DNA of 64,000 nt from Acidobacteriota bacterium (GCA_016192145.1 JACPUT010000008.1:1-64000), one strand, 5' to 3'. Shown: positions 34,152 through 43,936, counted from the stretch's first letter. Notes: generated from the letters alone by a model not told the origin. Program-made: numbers and translations.

Positions 34152-34805
34152 TCAGATTTCAGTGACACCTTTCACCTTGGCGCCTGCCTTCTGCCAGCCC
34201 TGCGCTAACTTCTCCAAGGTTTGGCCGCTTTCGGTGGCAATGCCTTCGGGAAAGAGGGTCACGTGGTATCCCCGATTCAAAGCCCCGCGCGTCGTGGAAT
34301 CCACGCAATAGGCCCCGTCCAGGCCGGTGATCAGAAGGCGTTCGACTTGGTTTTCACGGAGGTAGCGATCCAGTTCGGGATTGGAAAAGGCATCGGATCG
34401 GCCTTTGGTGAAGGTTCTGGCCCCGGGGACTTTGATGAGGCGTCGGTCCATTTCCGTGCCGGGAGAACCCGGGGCGTTGATGCCACCCGTGAAGGCCGAC
34501 ACGATTGAATTGTCGATCACATTCTCAATGAAGATGACGAGGGCTCCCTTGGCCTTTGCCTGCGCCAGCAGCGTGTTGGAAGCCGCGATGATTCGGTCCC
34601 CATCCCGATACCGCTTCTTCGCTTGCGGGCCCGTGTAGTCCTCTTGGATGTCGATGACGAGCACCGCCGTCCGGGGGGTTGGGTAGGTTGCAATCCGGGG
34701 TCCCTTGGTCGGACGCATGCTCTGAAAGACCATGGCGAACACCGCGATCACCAGCAGCAAAACCGAACCAACCGTCCAAAGAAGGATCTCTTTCCATCGT
34801 CCCAT
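34152..34805 (-). CDS. Membrane-anchored isochorismatase-like cysteine hydrolase
   Basis: The protein has 217 aa. Residues 8-28 form a transmembrane helix, or an uncleaved signal (ILLWTVGSVLLLVIAVFAMVF). The isochorismatase-fold domain follows, with Asp52 in VIDIQED, a Lys in RTFTKGRSDAF and the nucleophilic Cys in GAYCVDSTTRGALNRGY: the Asp-Lys-Cys triad. Such hydrolases cut C-N or C-O bonds in amides such as nicotinamide; the substrate here is unknown. I chose the ATG at 34805, which has AAGGAGAA upstream. It is the first non-phage gene and converges on the baseplate operon. Confidence 0.82.
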   Translation of the reverse strand: MGRWKEILLWTVGSVLLLVIAVFAMVFQSMRPTKGPRIATYPTPRTAVLVIDIQEDYTGPQAKKRYRDGDRIIAASNTLLAQAKAKGALVIFIENVIDNSIVSAFTGGINAPGSPGTEMDRRLIKVPGARTFTKGRSDAFSNPELDRYLRENQVERLLITGLDGAYCVDSTTRGALNRGYHVTLFPEGIATESGQTLEKLAQGWQKAGAKVKGVTEI

Positions 34806-35251
34806 CACCCATTTCTCCTTGCTCTGATTGTTGCCTAAGCAGCTATCCAGAGTAAGCTTGAAGCGCGTTCTTCTGGCCACAGCCATTACTCCTACGGCTT
34901 AAGTTGTATCCCCAAATCACCACACGGTTGGATGCAGGGAAATACAAGGCCTAGCATTATTTTAAAAGGAATTTTTAAAGGAAGGCCCCCCGAACCCTGA
35001 GGGCCTTCCTCGAAAACAACCCTCAAAGCAAAGGCGGCCAATGATTCATGCGGGAACCCCCTCGTCGTGAATTCGGAGTGCAAGGGGCTTAATGTGACAG
35101 CCGAATCATCCCGTCGATACAACCAGAATCCTACGCGCGACTCGCCTGACGGGCTAATTGTGAATTCCGAGCAGGAATGACACCGTTTACAAGTCCAGGC
35201 CCTTGGAATCCAGGGGCTTTTCGGTCCATACCCCTTGAAGACCGGTACCTT
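34806..35251. other. Gene-free stretch with a terminator-like hairpin
   Basis: There are about 445 bases without a credible gene. An AT-rich segment (34950-34980) adjoins the hairpin at 34980-35009. Promoters for the hydrolase (minus) and PAS gene (plus) must lie here, but I cannot point to a clear -35/-10 pair. Confidence 0.5.
34980..35009 (-). terminator. Hairpin GGAAGGCCC / GGGCCTTCC with T-run on the minus strand
   Basis: The two 9-base arms are perfectly complementary, with a 12-base loop. Read on the minus strand the stem is followed by TTTAAAAATTCCTTTT, as in an intrinsic terminator. No minus-strand gene leads into it from the right, so it may be left over from a gene lost at this cargo junction. 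Confidence 0.5.
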
Positions 35252-35748
35252 ATGCTGAAACCCGTTTCGCCCGCCCGAAGGCCCACCCGCCAGCGCCTCC
35301 GGGTGCCGGAAGGCGAACCCCTTCCGCTCGTCCCCTGCCTGGATGCCACGACCGTCCTGGAGGTCTGCCAGGAAGGCATCCTCTTTCTCGATGCAGCGGG
35401 GCGGATCCAGATCTGCAACGCCAGCGCGAGCCGTATCCTCGGTTTGAAGGAATCCAAGATGCTCGGGCTGCGCGCGGTGGACCCGGGGGTTTTCGACGCG
35501 GTGGACGAACAGTTACATCCGGTTCCTCCTGATCAACACCCCAGCCAGATCGCCCTTCGTACGGGGCAACCATGTCTGAATGCGGTGCAAGGGCTTCCGA
35601 AGGGCGGGGGGCGCCACCTCTGGGTGAAGATCAACGCCATCCCCTTGCTAAAGGGGGGGGGGATGGGTTGGCAGAAGGTGTTGTCGTCAGCTTTTCCGAC
35701 ATTACCGATCTTAAATGCCTCGAAAAGCGACTTCTGGAGCAGGCCTAG
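35252..35748 (+). pseudogene. PAS-domain protein interrupted at a 10-G tract
   Basis: From ATG 35252 the frame encodes a PAS domain (ILFLDAAGRIQICNASASRILG) up to a run of ten G at 35653-35662. Beyond it the original frame loses similarity, while another frame gives VVVSFSDITDLK then LEKRLLEQA and stops at TAG 35748. That is the canonical end of a PAS domain. One G more, or two fewer, would restore a 165-aa PAS protein. It ends exactly where a histidine-kinase domain would normally begin, so it is truncated as well. It is a phase-variable gene, a decayed sensor or a sequencing error in a homopolymer. Confidence 0.6.
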
Positions 35749-36119
35749 GGCGGCCTCATGGCGAACACCGAGCCACTTTCAACTCCCGGTATGCGGTGCC
35801 GATGATGTCACAAGGATTACTTCCATGCTCATCACTCCGCACCCCTCCTCTTCACTGAGGCTCAAGATTATGAACCGCGCGAATCACGGAAGGCTTGAGC
35901 CGGTTTTGCTCCGATACCTCTCGGATCCTTCCACGTGGTCTTCGCGGTGGGTGAAAGCGCAAACGGCCTTGGCTCCTCCGATCCTGGATTAGGGGGCCCT
36001 CATACAGGGAGTTTCCCGCCGTTGGGGAGGATTAGGAATTCCGAACCCCTGAAGGCAGTGAATGACTCCACGAAGCCTGCCCCCATGTCCGGACGCTGAA
36101 GGATCGGTTGGGGGGAGCG
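35749..36119. other. Gene-free stretch between the PAS remnant and the GNAT gene
   Basis: The PAS gene's first frame stays open through most of it but shows no domain and looks like chance. No hairpin or clear promoter is recognised, apart from whatever drives the GNAT-kinase pair. Confidence 0.45.
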
Positions 36120-36674
36120 ATGATGATGTTGAATGCAAGAATCCAGCGCGCTGCGCCGGAGGATCTTCAGGCGATTCTCGCCCTGGTCAACCGAGCCTAC
36201 GAACGGGAGTACTGGCTCATTCCGGGGCCACGCCTTAAGGGCTTGGAAGCCCTCCGCGATGAGTTCGAAGCTCCGGGGAACACCCTCCTCGTCGCCAAGG
36301 CGATGGGGAAGGTATTGGGCGTGATTCGTCTGACGCTGCCCTTCGAGGGGTCTTCCCATGCACAGCCGAGATTCGGCCTTCTAGCCGTGGACCCTTCCGC
36401 CCAGGGGGCGGGCTTGGCGCGGGGGCTCATCTTCGCTGCTGAGGAACTGGTCATGGACGCTGGTTATGTGGAGATGCACCTCGAATGCCTGGATGACATG
36501 GGTTTGCCCCAGATGTACGAACGATTGGGGTATGAGGTGATCGGCAGCACCAGCGAGGCTCGCTGGGGATCGAAAATTCCCTTCGTTCTGCTCCGCATGC
36601 GAAAGCGGTTCATTGAATGCCTTGAAGACTCCCTCCCCGGAACCGAGGTGCCACCTGTCCAACCGCACGCCTGA
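36120..36674 (+). CDS. GNAT family N-acetyltransferase
   Basis: The protein has 184 aa. It has the GNAT fold order. An N-terminal IQRAAPEDLQAILALVNRAY strand-helix is followed by a beta region with the LLAVDPSAQGAGLARGL acetyl-CoA binding loop (the QGAG version of Q-x-x-G-x-G/A) at about residue 95. The C-terminal MYERLGYEVIG segment is the usual C-terminal motif. It transfers an acetyl group from acetyl-CoA to an unknown amine. Three consecutive ATG codons follow GGGGAG; the first (36120) is listed. It ends 19 bases before the kinase gene and is probably co-transcribed with it. Confidence 0.8.
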   Translation: MMMLNARIQRAAPEDLQAILALVNRAYEREYWLIPGPRLKGLEALRDEFEAPGNTLLVAKAMGKVLGVIRLTLPFEGSSHAQPRFGLLAVDPSAQGAGLARGLIFAAEELVMDAGYVEMHLECLDDMGLPQMYERLGYEVIGSTSEARWGSKIPFVLLRMRKRFIECLEDSLPGTEVPPVQPHA

Positions 36675-36693
36675 CCCGACCGGAGGCCACGCC

Positions 36694-39600
36694 ATGGCAA
36701 GGATCCACGCACTGCTGTTGACCTTACTCGCGGCCCTGGCGCTTCCCGCTTCCGGGACGCCTTCCATCAGCGAGGCCGGTCTGCCCTTCGTTCGCACGTT
36801 CACGCCCAGGAACTACGCCGCTGGTCCGCAGAACTGGGCCACCGTGCAGGATGCGCGGGGCGTGATCTACGTGGGGAACAACGACGGCGTCCTGGAATTT
36901 GATGGCGTGCGTTGGCGGCTCATCCCCGTGGCCAACAAGACCGACGTGCTCTCCCTCGACATCGACCCGTCGGGGAGGATCTACGTGGGGGCCAAGGGGG
37001 AGGTCGGCACGCTGGAGCCGGATGGGACGGGGGCCATGCGCTACGTCTCCTTGATGGAGCGTCTTCCCCCGGAAGAACGGGGATTGGGGGATGTCTGGCA
37101 GACCTTGGCCACATCCGAGGGGGTCTATTTTTCATCATTCACGCGGCTCATCAGGCTGAGCGGCGGGAAGGTGCAGACGTGGAAGCCAGAGACGCGTTTC
37201 CAGTGGTCCTTCCTCGCCGGGGGACGGGTCTTCATCCGGGACGCCGGAAGAGGCCTGTTGGAACTCGTGAAGGAGGAACTGCGCCTTGTCCCGGGTGGGG
37301 AACGCTTCAAGGATGAAAAGCTTGCGGCCGTGATCCCCTGGGAGGGCGACGCGTTCCTGATCGGCACACGTTCTCAGGGGCTCTTCCTCCTGGGCCCTTC
37401 GGGAGTCCGGCCCTTCCGGACAGAAGCGGACGCCCTCCTGAAGCGGGATCTCCTCTACAAGGCCCTGCGCTTGGCGGATGGCGCCATCGCACTCGGGACC
37501 TTGCAAGGGGGCCTGATCGTGATGGACGCGGGAGGACGGGTCCGAGGGCGGCTCAGCAAGTCCTCCGGGTTGGGGGACGACACGGTGTTGGACCTGGCCC
37601 AGGATCGCCAGGGGGGATTGTGGGTGGGCTTGAACATGGGGTTGGCCCGGGTCCAGGTCGCCTTCCCTATCACGGTCTTTGGAGACACTTTGGGGCTTCA
37701 AGGGAGCGTCTACGCGCTCCATCGGCACAAGGGCACCTTCTACGCGGCCACCTCCATGGGGGTTTTCCGCCTGGTCACCGGAGCCGAAGGGACGTTTCGG
37801 TTCATCCCCATTCCGCAGATTCAAGGCCAGACCTGGGCTTTCCTGGATTGGGGGTACCGCCTCCTCGTTGCCAATCAGAAGGGGGTCTACGAACTCCATG
37901 GTCATCAGGCGAGGTTGGTGAGACCCTCGGGCCAACAATCCGGATTTCTCCTCCGATCCACCCTCGATCCATCCCGCGTCTTCGTGGGCCTCCAGGATGG
38001 CTTGGCCTCCATGCGGGACCAGGGGGGCGTTTGGGTGGATGAGGGGAAGATTCCGCACATCACCGAGAACGTCAGAACCTTGGTCGAGGCCCCTGATCAC
38101 AGCCTCTGGATCGGAACTTGGGCCGAAGGTTTCCTGCGCGTCCGTCTTCAGGGAACGACCCCCCAAGTGGAGCGATTCGGGTTGGCCGAAGGCCTCCCGG
38201 ATATCCGGGAGGCCCAGGTCTTCCCCCTGGACGGCAGCCCTCTGTTTGCCACGCACCAGGGTTTCTATCGTTTCAACGAGGCCACCGGCCGCTTCGTTCC
38301 GGATGAGCGGTTCCAGACCCTCTTCCCGGGGGGGACGCGATGGGCGATGGGGATCCGTTGGGATGGAGTACGCCTCTGGATGCATGCGGTGGAGGAATCC
38401 ACCCGCCAGTCGGAACAAGGCTTCGCCAGCCGGTCGGGCCAGAACTGGCAATGGCAACCGGCGCCTCCCATGCCCCTCGCCAGCCAGCCGGACTCGGGCC
38501 TGTCCACGTGGGTGGACAGCGATGGCGTGGTCTGGTTCGGGTGTCCCTCGGATGGGATCTTCCGGTACGACCCGCGTGTTCCCAAGGACTACGCTCAATC
38601 CTTCCATGCGCTGGTGCGAAAGGTCACCCGAGGCGAGGAGGTCCTTTCGGGCCAGGCACCGGAGCTGCGCTTCCTTCGCAAAACCATGCGCTTCGAGTTC
38701 TCGGCCCCCACCCTCGATGTTCCGGACGCCACCCGGTTCCAGGTGTGGCTCGAAGGCACCGACTCGGAATGGTCCCCCTGGACCCTGGAAGCCTACCGGG
38801 ACTACTCGAACCTTCGGGAGGGGGACTACCGCTTTCGCGTGCGGGCCAAGAACAGTTATGGAACCGTGAGCCAGGAGGCCATCTATCCCTTTCGCATCCT
38901 TCCTCCCTGGTGGCGCACCTGGTGGGCCTGGGTGGGCTATGTCGCAGGTGGGGCCAGCGCCGTTACGGGGCTCCTGCGGTGGAACGCCCGTCGGCTCCGG
39001 CGCAAGAACCTAGACCTGGAGCGGCTCGTCGCCGAGCGGACGGATGAGGTCTCTCGCATGAACACGGCTTTGCTCCTGGCCAATGAGGAGGTGGAGCAGG
39101 CGAGCCAGTACAAGAGCACCTTCCTCGCCAGCATGAGTCATGAGCTGCGCACGCCGTTGAACGCCATCCTCCTCTACGCCGAACTGCTGTGGGAGGAAGC
39201 CGAGGATGCCAAGGACCAGGATCGCGCCGGAAGCCTGGACCGGATCCGAAGCTCCGGGCAGCACCTGCTCAAACTGATCAACGGGATCCTGGATCTCTCC
39301 AAAATCGAGGCTGGCAAGATGACCCTCTTCCTGGAGGATATCGCCCTTGGCGGCCTTCTGGCGGATGTGGCGGGCACCCTCCAGCCCATGGTGGAGGCAA
39401 AGGGTAACCGGATCGAGGTCCGCATCGAACCGGGCCTCGAAACCCTCCATACCGATCTCACCAAGCTGCGCCAGATCCTCTACAACCTCATCAGCAACGC
39501 CTGCAAGTTCACGGAAAAGGGGATCATCCACGTCGAGGCGGAACGGATCGGGGATGCGGCGGCCTTCCATGTGCGGGACACCGGCGTCGGGATGACCCAC

Positions 39601-40596
39601 GAGCAGCTCTCCCGTCTCTTCCAGGCCTTCGTCCAGGCGGAGACCTCCACTTCCAAGCATTATGGCGGCACGGGATTGGGCCTCACGATCAGCCGCAGGA
39701 TCTGTGAACTCATGGGAGGCACAATCACGGTGGAAAGCGAGACCGGGGTCGGGACGACGTTCACCGTCATGCTCCCCCTCGTGGTTTGGGAGACCGCGGT
39801 GGCCCGGGAGTCGGGCACCCTCCCGTCCGACCCGGAAGGACGGAAGACCATCGCCCTGGTGATCGATGACGATCGGGTTCTGCGGGACTACCTCACCCGC
39901 ACCCTCGGCAAGGAAGGCTTTTGGGTGGCCACGGCATCAAACGGGGCCGAGGGCCTTCACCTCGCCCGCAAGCTCCATCCCCAGGTCATCATCCTGGACG
40001 TCGTCATGGAAGGCATGGACGGCTGGACCGTGCTGACGGAGCTCAAGCAGGATCCCGATCTCAAAAACATCCCGGTGGTTCTGCTCAGCATGCTGGACGA
40101 CCAGACCAAAGGATTTGCTCTCGGGGCCTCGATGTACCTGCAGAAGCCCGTCATGGGCGAGGACCTCGCGCCGATCCTGCGTCGGCTCCAAGGGGACCGG
40201 AAGGTACGGGCGCTGGTGGTGGAAGATGACGAAATGACCCGCTCGGCTTTGGCAACCCTGCTCGCGCGGCAAGGCTGGGATGCTACGGCGGTGGCCGATA
40301 CCGCCGAGGCCTTGGAGAGCCTGAGGAGCGTGAAGCCGGATTGCATCCTGCTCGATCTTTTCCTCCCAGGCATGGATGGATTCACCCTGGCCGAGCGCCT
40401 GCGTGAAAACTCGGAATGGCGCGACATTCCCGTCATGGTGCTCACCAGCAAGGATGTTTCTCCAGAGGAGCAGGCCCGCCTTCAGGCGGCGCAGGCCGGA
40501 CGGATCCTTCGCAAGGGCGCCCATTCGAAGCAAGAGCTGGCGGACATCATCCAGTCCATGGTTCACGAAGGATTCAACTCCCGTCCTGGTCGCTGA
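36694..40596 (+). CDS. Hybrid two-component sensor: propeller sensor, kinase and two receivers
   Basis: This 1300-aa protein starts at ATG 36694 with GGAGG upstream. A Sec signal peptide (1-22) is followed by a periplasmic double beta-propeller of Reg_prop repeats (GVIYVGNNDGVLEFDG, LWIGTWAEGF and similar; about 25-660). Next come a Y_Y_Y domain (about 670-740), one transmembrane helix (about 743-765) and a coiled coil. The cytoplasmic part has HisKA with MSHELRTP (His816) and HATPase_c with NLISNACKF and GTGLGL. Two receivers with phospho-Asp1102 and Asp1221 follow. There is no HTH output domain, so signalling must go through another protein. Such sensors typically watch sugars or polymers. 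It is followed by a TonB receptor that may bring in the same ligand. Confidence 0.9.
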   Translation: MARIHALLLTLLAALALPASGTPSISEAGLPFVRTFTPRNYAAGPQNWATVQDARGVIYVGNNDGVLEFDGVRWRLIPVANKTDVLSLDIDPSGRIYVGAKGEVGTLEPDGTGAMRYVSLMERLPPEERGLGDVWQTLATSEGVYFSSFTRLIRLSGGKVQTWKPETRFQWSFLAGGRVFIRDAGRGLLELVKEELRLVPGGERFKDEKLAAVIPWEGDAFLIGTRSQGLFLLGPSGVRPFRTEADALLKRDLLYKALRLADGAIALGTLQGGLIVMDAGGRVRGRLSKSSGLGDDTVLDLAQDRQGGLWVGLNMGLARVQVAFPITVFGDTLGLQGSVYALHRHKGTFYAATSMGVFRLVTGAEGTFRFIPIPQIQGQTWAFLDWGYRLLVANQKGVYELHGHQARLVRPSGQQSGFLLRSTLDPSRVFVGLQDGLASMRDQGGVWVDEGKIPHITENVRTLVEAPDHSLWIGTWAEGFLRVRLQGTTPQVERFGLAEGLPDIREAQVFPLDGSPLFATHQGFYRFNEATGRFVPDERFQTLFPGGTRWAMGIRWDGVRLWMHAVEESTRQSEQGFASRSGQNWQWQPAPPMPLASQPDSGLSTWVDSDGVVWFGCPSDGIFRYDPRVPKDYAQSFHALVRKVTRGEEVLSGQAPELRFLRKTMRFEFSAPTLDVPDATRFQVWLEGTDSEWSPWTLEAYRDYSNLREGDYRFRVRAKNSYGTVSQEAIYPFRILPPWWRTWWAWVGYVAGGASAVTGLLRWNARRLRRKNLDLERLVAERTDEVSRMNTALLLANEEVEQASQYKSTFLASMSHELRTPLNAILLYAELLWEEAEDAKDQDRAGSLDRIRSSGQHLLKLINGILDLSKIEAGKMTLFLEDIALGGLLADVAGTLQPMVEAKGNRIEVRIEPGLETLHTDLTKLRQILYNLISNACKFTEKGIIHVEAERIGDAAAFHVRDTGVGMTHEQLSRLFQAFVQAETSTSKHYGGTGLGLTISRRICELMGGTITVESETGVGTTFTVMLPLVVWETAVARESGTLPSDPEGRKTIALVIDDDRVLRDYLTRTLGKEGFWVATASNGAEGLHLARKLHPQVIILDVVMEGMDGWTVLTELKQDPDLKNIPVVLLSMLDDQTKGFALGASMYLQKPVMGEDLAPILRRLQGDRKVRALVVEDDEMTRSALATLLARQGWDATAVADTAEALESLRSVKPDCILLDLFLPGMDGFTLAERLRENSEWRDIPVMVLTSKDVSPEEQARLQAAQAGRILRKGAHSKQELADIIQSMVHEGFNSRPGR

Positions 40597-41129
40597 CGGT
40601 TCCTTGACTGCGGTGGCATCCAAGCGATGCATCCGGATTGCGCCAAACAATCAACGGATCCGAAATTCCAGTTACCAATGCGGGCCGCCGATGAACATTG
40701 CGGAACTCCCCATGCCATTCATCCCTCCCATGCTTCGGCTGCGTCCTGATGTTTTCGGGGAGCGCTCCTGTCGGGCCCGGATTGCGGCTTGGAGGCTGCA
40801 CCACCCCATGGATCCCACGGTCTGGTCCGAGGACTACGTGAAGGCCCTCACGGCCATGGCCCCTCCACTGCCACGAACGAGGGGGACCGTCTGCTCCCTT
40901 CGGTCGCATCCCGTCTTTCGCAGGTTCCGCCGGAGCCTGCTTCCAGTTGCTTCGCTCCTGGAGACGGGAACCCTTGTCCCCCTCGTGCACCCCAATCAGT
41001 GATCGGGCATAGCCCGCTCATTGCGTTCGGGAAGGGAGCGGAAACACGGTGACATCCGTCGGCGGGGTCGTCCTAGGTTCAGGGCGGCCCCGGGTGGCGG
41101 TTCCCTTTCCCCCTTTTCCGAGGTGCCTC
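40597..41129. other. Intergenic region between the sensor kinase and the TonB receptor
   Basis: There are about 530 bases. The only open frame (40691-41002, 103 aa) lacks a ribosome binding site and has no recognisable domain, so I do not annotate it as a gene. I looked for a B12-box-like riboswitch before the receptor and found none. A small GC hairpin (CGGGC-GCCCG, 41004-41016) is present. Confidence 0.4.
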
Positions 41130-43124
41130 ATGAACCCGCTTCGCCCGTGGGGGCTGGCCCTGGCCTTTGCTCCGCTCCTGGCCCAAACGCCCCACGCTTC
41201 GCTTGAGGAGGAGGACAAGGCCTTTCAGAGCTTAAAAATGCTGCTCAACACGCCCGTTATCACTGCGGCCCGCCGTGAGCAGGCCGTCAAGGAGGCCCAC
41301 TCCACCCTGCGGGTTTTCACGGCCTCGGATCTCCGGGTGCTCGGCGCCACCACCCTCGCGGAGGCCCTCAAATTGGTGGCCGGTCTCGACGTCTATTTCG
41401 AATACGACCAGATGAAGACCTCCGTGGGAACCAGAGGTTTGAAGGGCGATCTCGTGTCCAAGCGGATGCTCTTCCTGCTGGACGGACGGCCCATGAACCT
41501 ACCCGTCAACGGCGATTTCGACTTCGATATGCGCCTCCCCCTGAACTTCGTGAAGCAGGTGGAGATCATCCGGGGTCCCGGATCGAGTCTTTACGGCGCC
41601 AACGCCTTCCTTGGCATTGTGAACATCCGCACTCAGTCCCCCAAGAACGATGGCTTCTTCTACGATGGCGCCGTTGGCATGCGCGCCGGCTCTTTTGGCG
41701 AGCGGGCTCTTGACTTCTCCTTGGCGCACCGCTTTTCCGATGACGCGGCCTTCGCCTTCTGGGGCACCTCCTCCCAGGCCGACGAATACGGGATCCTACG
41801 GAAGTGGTACGGTTCCACCCTACCGGCCACCACCGCCGACATCTCCGAGGGCTACCGCCTGGGCGACGTGCGCACGAACTGGAGCTTCAAGCACCTCACC
41901 TTCACCGGAGGCGTCACCTCCAGCGGCGTGGATCACAACAACAAGGGCCAGTACACCCGGGACTCCGCCGTGGCAACTTCGCAAACCCGGGAGGACGCCC
42001 TGCGCAGCCGCTTCGCGGACCTGGCCTACCAGCGGGACTTCGGCAAGGCCTGGGACCTCGGCCTCCACGCCTACTTTAACGTCTATGTCAACGACCGCCT
42101 CTATTCCCGGGGCGATATTACCGGATCCACCCCGCGGAACCTCCTCGGCAAGGAGACGCTGTGGGGTCTCCAGGCCCAGGCCCAGTGGAAACCCAAGGAG
42201 ACCTTCCGCCTCCTCTTCGGCGGGGATTACGCTGTCAAGGCCTCGGACAACAACCAGAGGACCTACCTCCAGAACGCTCGAACCAGGGAGGCGGCCATCT
42301 TCGTCGAAGCAGGCTGGAAACCGCTCCCCTGGCTCGATGCGGTGGCGGGCGGGCGCTACGACCGCCATTCGGAATTTGCCGGCCAGTTCAGCCCCCGTGC
42401 CAGTTTCATCGCCAGCTTCCTGAGGGAGGGGCGCGCTCGGATTTCCTACGCCACGGCCTTCCGCGCCCCCACCTTCACCGAGTTGTTCCTCACCGCCTCC
42501 AAGGGGCTCCCCCTCAGGCCAGAAACGATCCGCACCCTAGAAGCCTCCCTCTCCTACGTGTTCGGGGGCGTCAAGGTTTCCGCCACAGCCTTCGACAACC
42601 GTGTAAAAGAGCAGATTACCTACGTGACCACGGCACTCTGCTATGGCAACCAGGCCGACGAGGTTCATTCGCGGGGTCTCGAAGTGGAAGCGGAGGCGGT
42701 CCTCGCCGGGCGCTGGCGTCCCTTCCTGGCGGCCACGCTCCAGAACACCGGCAGCGACGTCCCTGGCGACAAATACGCCAACCAACTGGTGGCCGCACCT
42801 CGGCGCAAGCTCGCAGGCGGCTTGATGTTCCGAACCGTCGACTGGGAGGCTGCCCTTACAGGCGCCTGGATCGATCACCAGCGGGACGGCTACTTCGACC
42901 CCGCCTTCGGAAACGTATCCCCAACCTACCTGACTCTCGCCGGCCGGATCGCCTGGATGCCACAGCCCGGCTGGTCCTTCGCCCTCACCGTGAAAAACAT
43001 GCTGGACCGCCGCTACTACGACAAGGGCCACGATCCGCGGTTCACCGATCCAGCGGACTATCGCGCACGGAACAACGAATACCCCGGCCGCTCCTTTGTG
43101 GGCGAAGTGCGCTGGAACTGGTGA
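41130..43124 (+). CDS. TonB-dependent outer-membrane receptor
   Basis: The protein has 664 aa. A signal peptide (about 1-19) is followed by the plug domain (about 45-165; RVFTASDLRVLGATTLAEALK, VEIIRGPGSSLYGANAFLGIVNI). The beta-barrel follows and ends in EVRWNW, the terminal aromatic residue recognised by the BAM machinery. It resembles BtuB/CirA-like receptors for siderophores, cobalamin or other ligands; no ligand can be read from the sequence. The start has GAGGTG upstream. It lies between the sensor kinase and a small exported protein, so the three look like one sensing and uptake unit. Confidence 0.88.
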   Translation: MNPLRPWGLALAFAPLLAQTPHASLEEEDKAFQSLKMLLNTPVITAARREQAVKEAHSTLRVFTASDLRVLGATTLAEALKLVAGLDVYFEYDQMKTSVGTRGLKGDLVSKRMLFLLDGRPMNLPVNGDFDFDMRLPLNFVKQVEIIRGPGSSLYGANAFLGIVNIRTQSPKNDGFFYDGAVGMRAGSFGERALDFSLAHRFSDDAAFAFWGTSSQADEYGILRKWYGSTLPATTADISEGYRLGDVRTNWSFKHLTFTGGVTSSGVDHNNKGQYTRDSAVATSQTREDALRSRFADLAYQRDFGKAWDLGLHAYFNVYVNDRLYSRGDITGSTPRNLLGKETLWGLQAQAQWKPKETFRLLFGGDYAVKASDNNQRTYLQNARTREAAIFVEAGWKPLPWLDAVAGGRYDRHSEFAGQFSPRASFIASFLREGRARISYATAFRAPTFTELFLTASKGLPLRPETIRTLEASLSYVFGGVKVSATAFDNRVKEQITYVTTALCYGNQADEVHSRGLEVEAEAVLAGRWRPFLAATLQNTGSDVPGDKYANQLVAAPRRKLAGGLMFRTVDWEAALTGAWIDHQRDGYFDPAFGNVSPTYLTLAGRIAWMPQPGWSFALTVKNMLDRRYYDKGHDPRFTDPADYRARNNEYPGRSFVGEVRWNW

Positions 43125-43162
43125 GCGATGTCCGTCCTCAACCCCATTCAAGGAGTCTTTCA

Positions 43163-43714
43163 ATGATGTCGATCCGCCGCCCCGCCCTCGTCCTCGCTTG
43201 CCTGGCGCTGGCGCCCACCCTTCGTGCCGGCGACTACGACCAGGCCCTCTCGGTCCTTTCCAAGGCCTTCCCCGAAATCCGGAGTGTTGCAGTGTTCTAC
43301 GATGGCTCCAGCACGTTGCTGAATTTCCTGGAATTCGAAACCTCCGCCTACAAGGAGTTCAGGTTGGGCATCAAGCTCTTCCCCTTGGAAGCCAAGGACC
43401 GCCTCACGCCCGAGAAGCTGCGCCTCCTCTGCACCCAACATCGGGTGCAGGCCATCCTGCTGCTGGACGGCGACCCCCTCGTCCGGCCCTCCTCGCCCTT
43501 CGGCCGCCTCATCGCGTCCCAGGGTTCACGGATTCCCGTAGCTGCCGTACGGGAAGAATGGCTGAAGGAAGGCGCCTGGTTCGCCATCGGACCCTCCACG
43601 GGCGGGCTAAAAGTCCGGCCCAAGCTGCCGAACCGCAAGGTCCAGGACACCTTGAAGGAACTGGAAGCCGAATTTGCCAAGCCGCCGAGTGCGAACCCTT
43701 CGGCCCACCCTTGA
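43163..43714 (+). CDS. Small exported protein resembling an ABC substrate-binding domain
   Basis: This 183-aa protein has a signal peptide of about 22 residues (ALVLACLALAPTLRA) and AAGGAG before the ATG. The mature part has alternating strands and helices (SVAVFYDGSS, VQAILLLDGDPLV, RIPVAAVREEWLKEG) similar to half of a PF04392-type ABC substrate-binding protein, but it is much shorter than that family's usual 300 aa. It is placed 38 bases after the TonB receptor, so it is probably its periplasmic partner. Function otherwise unknown. Confidence 0.6.
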   Translation: MMSIRRPALVLACLALAPTLRAGDYDQALSVLSKAFPEIRSVAVFYDGSSTLLNFLEFETSAYKEFRLGIKLFPLEAKDRLTPEKLRLLCTQHRVQAILLLDGDPLVRPSSPFGRLIASQGSRIPVAAVREEWLKEGAWFAIGPSTGGLKVRPKLPNRKVQDTLKELEAEFAKPPSANPSAHP

Positions 43715-43772
43715 GCACCATCCAACGCCCCTTCCTCGGAGACGACCTTGGAGCCGTTATTTCAGGAGGAAG

Positions 43773-43800
43773 GCCCCAGGCTGGGGTACGGGCCTGGGGC
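43773..43800 (+). terminator. Hairpin GCCCCAGGC / GCCTGGGGC after the receptor operon
   Basis: It has 9-base perfect arms and a 10-base loop, 59 bases past the last gene of the receptor unit. It is followed by TTCAG, so the T-run is poor. Confidence 0.45.
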
Positions 43801-43830
43801 TTCAGGCGGTTCGAACATCAAATCCCTATC

Positions 43831-43859
43831 TTGACTTTCAACGTTTCGAATTCAAACTT
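43831..43859 (+). promoter_or_regulatory. Possible promoter/operator for the XRE-ImmA gene
   Basis: TTGACT (43831-43836) is followed 17 bases later by AAACTT. The -35 match is good and the -10 match poor. Between them GTTTCGAATTCAAAC is nearly palindromic, suggesting a self-regulation site for the HTH protein encoded downstream. Confidence 0.3.
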
Positions 43860-43936
43860 GGCAGTGGGCGCACCTCCCTGCCCGAAGGCGATCGCGGCGG
43901 AATGCCGGGCGCGGGAGGCGTTCGCTGGAGGCAAGC

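Noticed and set aside
35749-35992. Continuation of the PAS reading frame up to 35992 as a longer protein
   Set aside because: After the G tract the original frame shows no similarity to any domain, while the alternative frame ends the PAS domain properly at 35748.
40691-41002. A 103-aa open frame between the sensor kinase and the TonB receptor
   Set aside because: No ribosome binding site, Pro/Arg-rich composition without domain features, and typical of open frames in high-GC DNA.
41003-41129. Possible cobalamin or other riboswitch before the TonB receptor
   Set aside because: I found no B12-box-like sequence and no long paired region; only a 5-bp GC hairpin.
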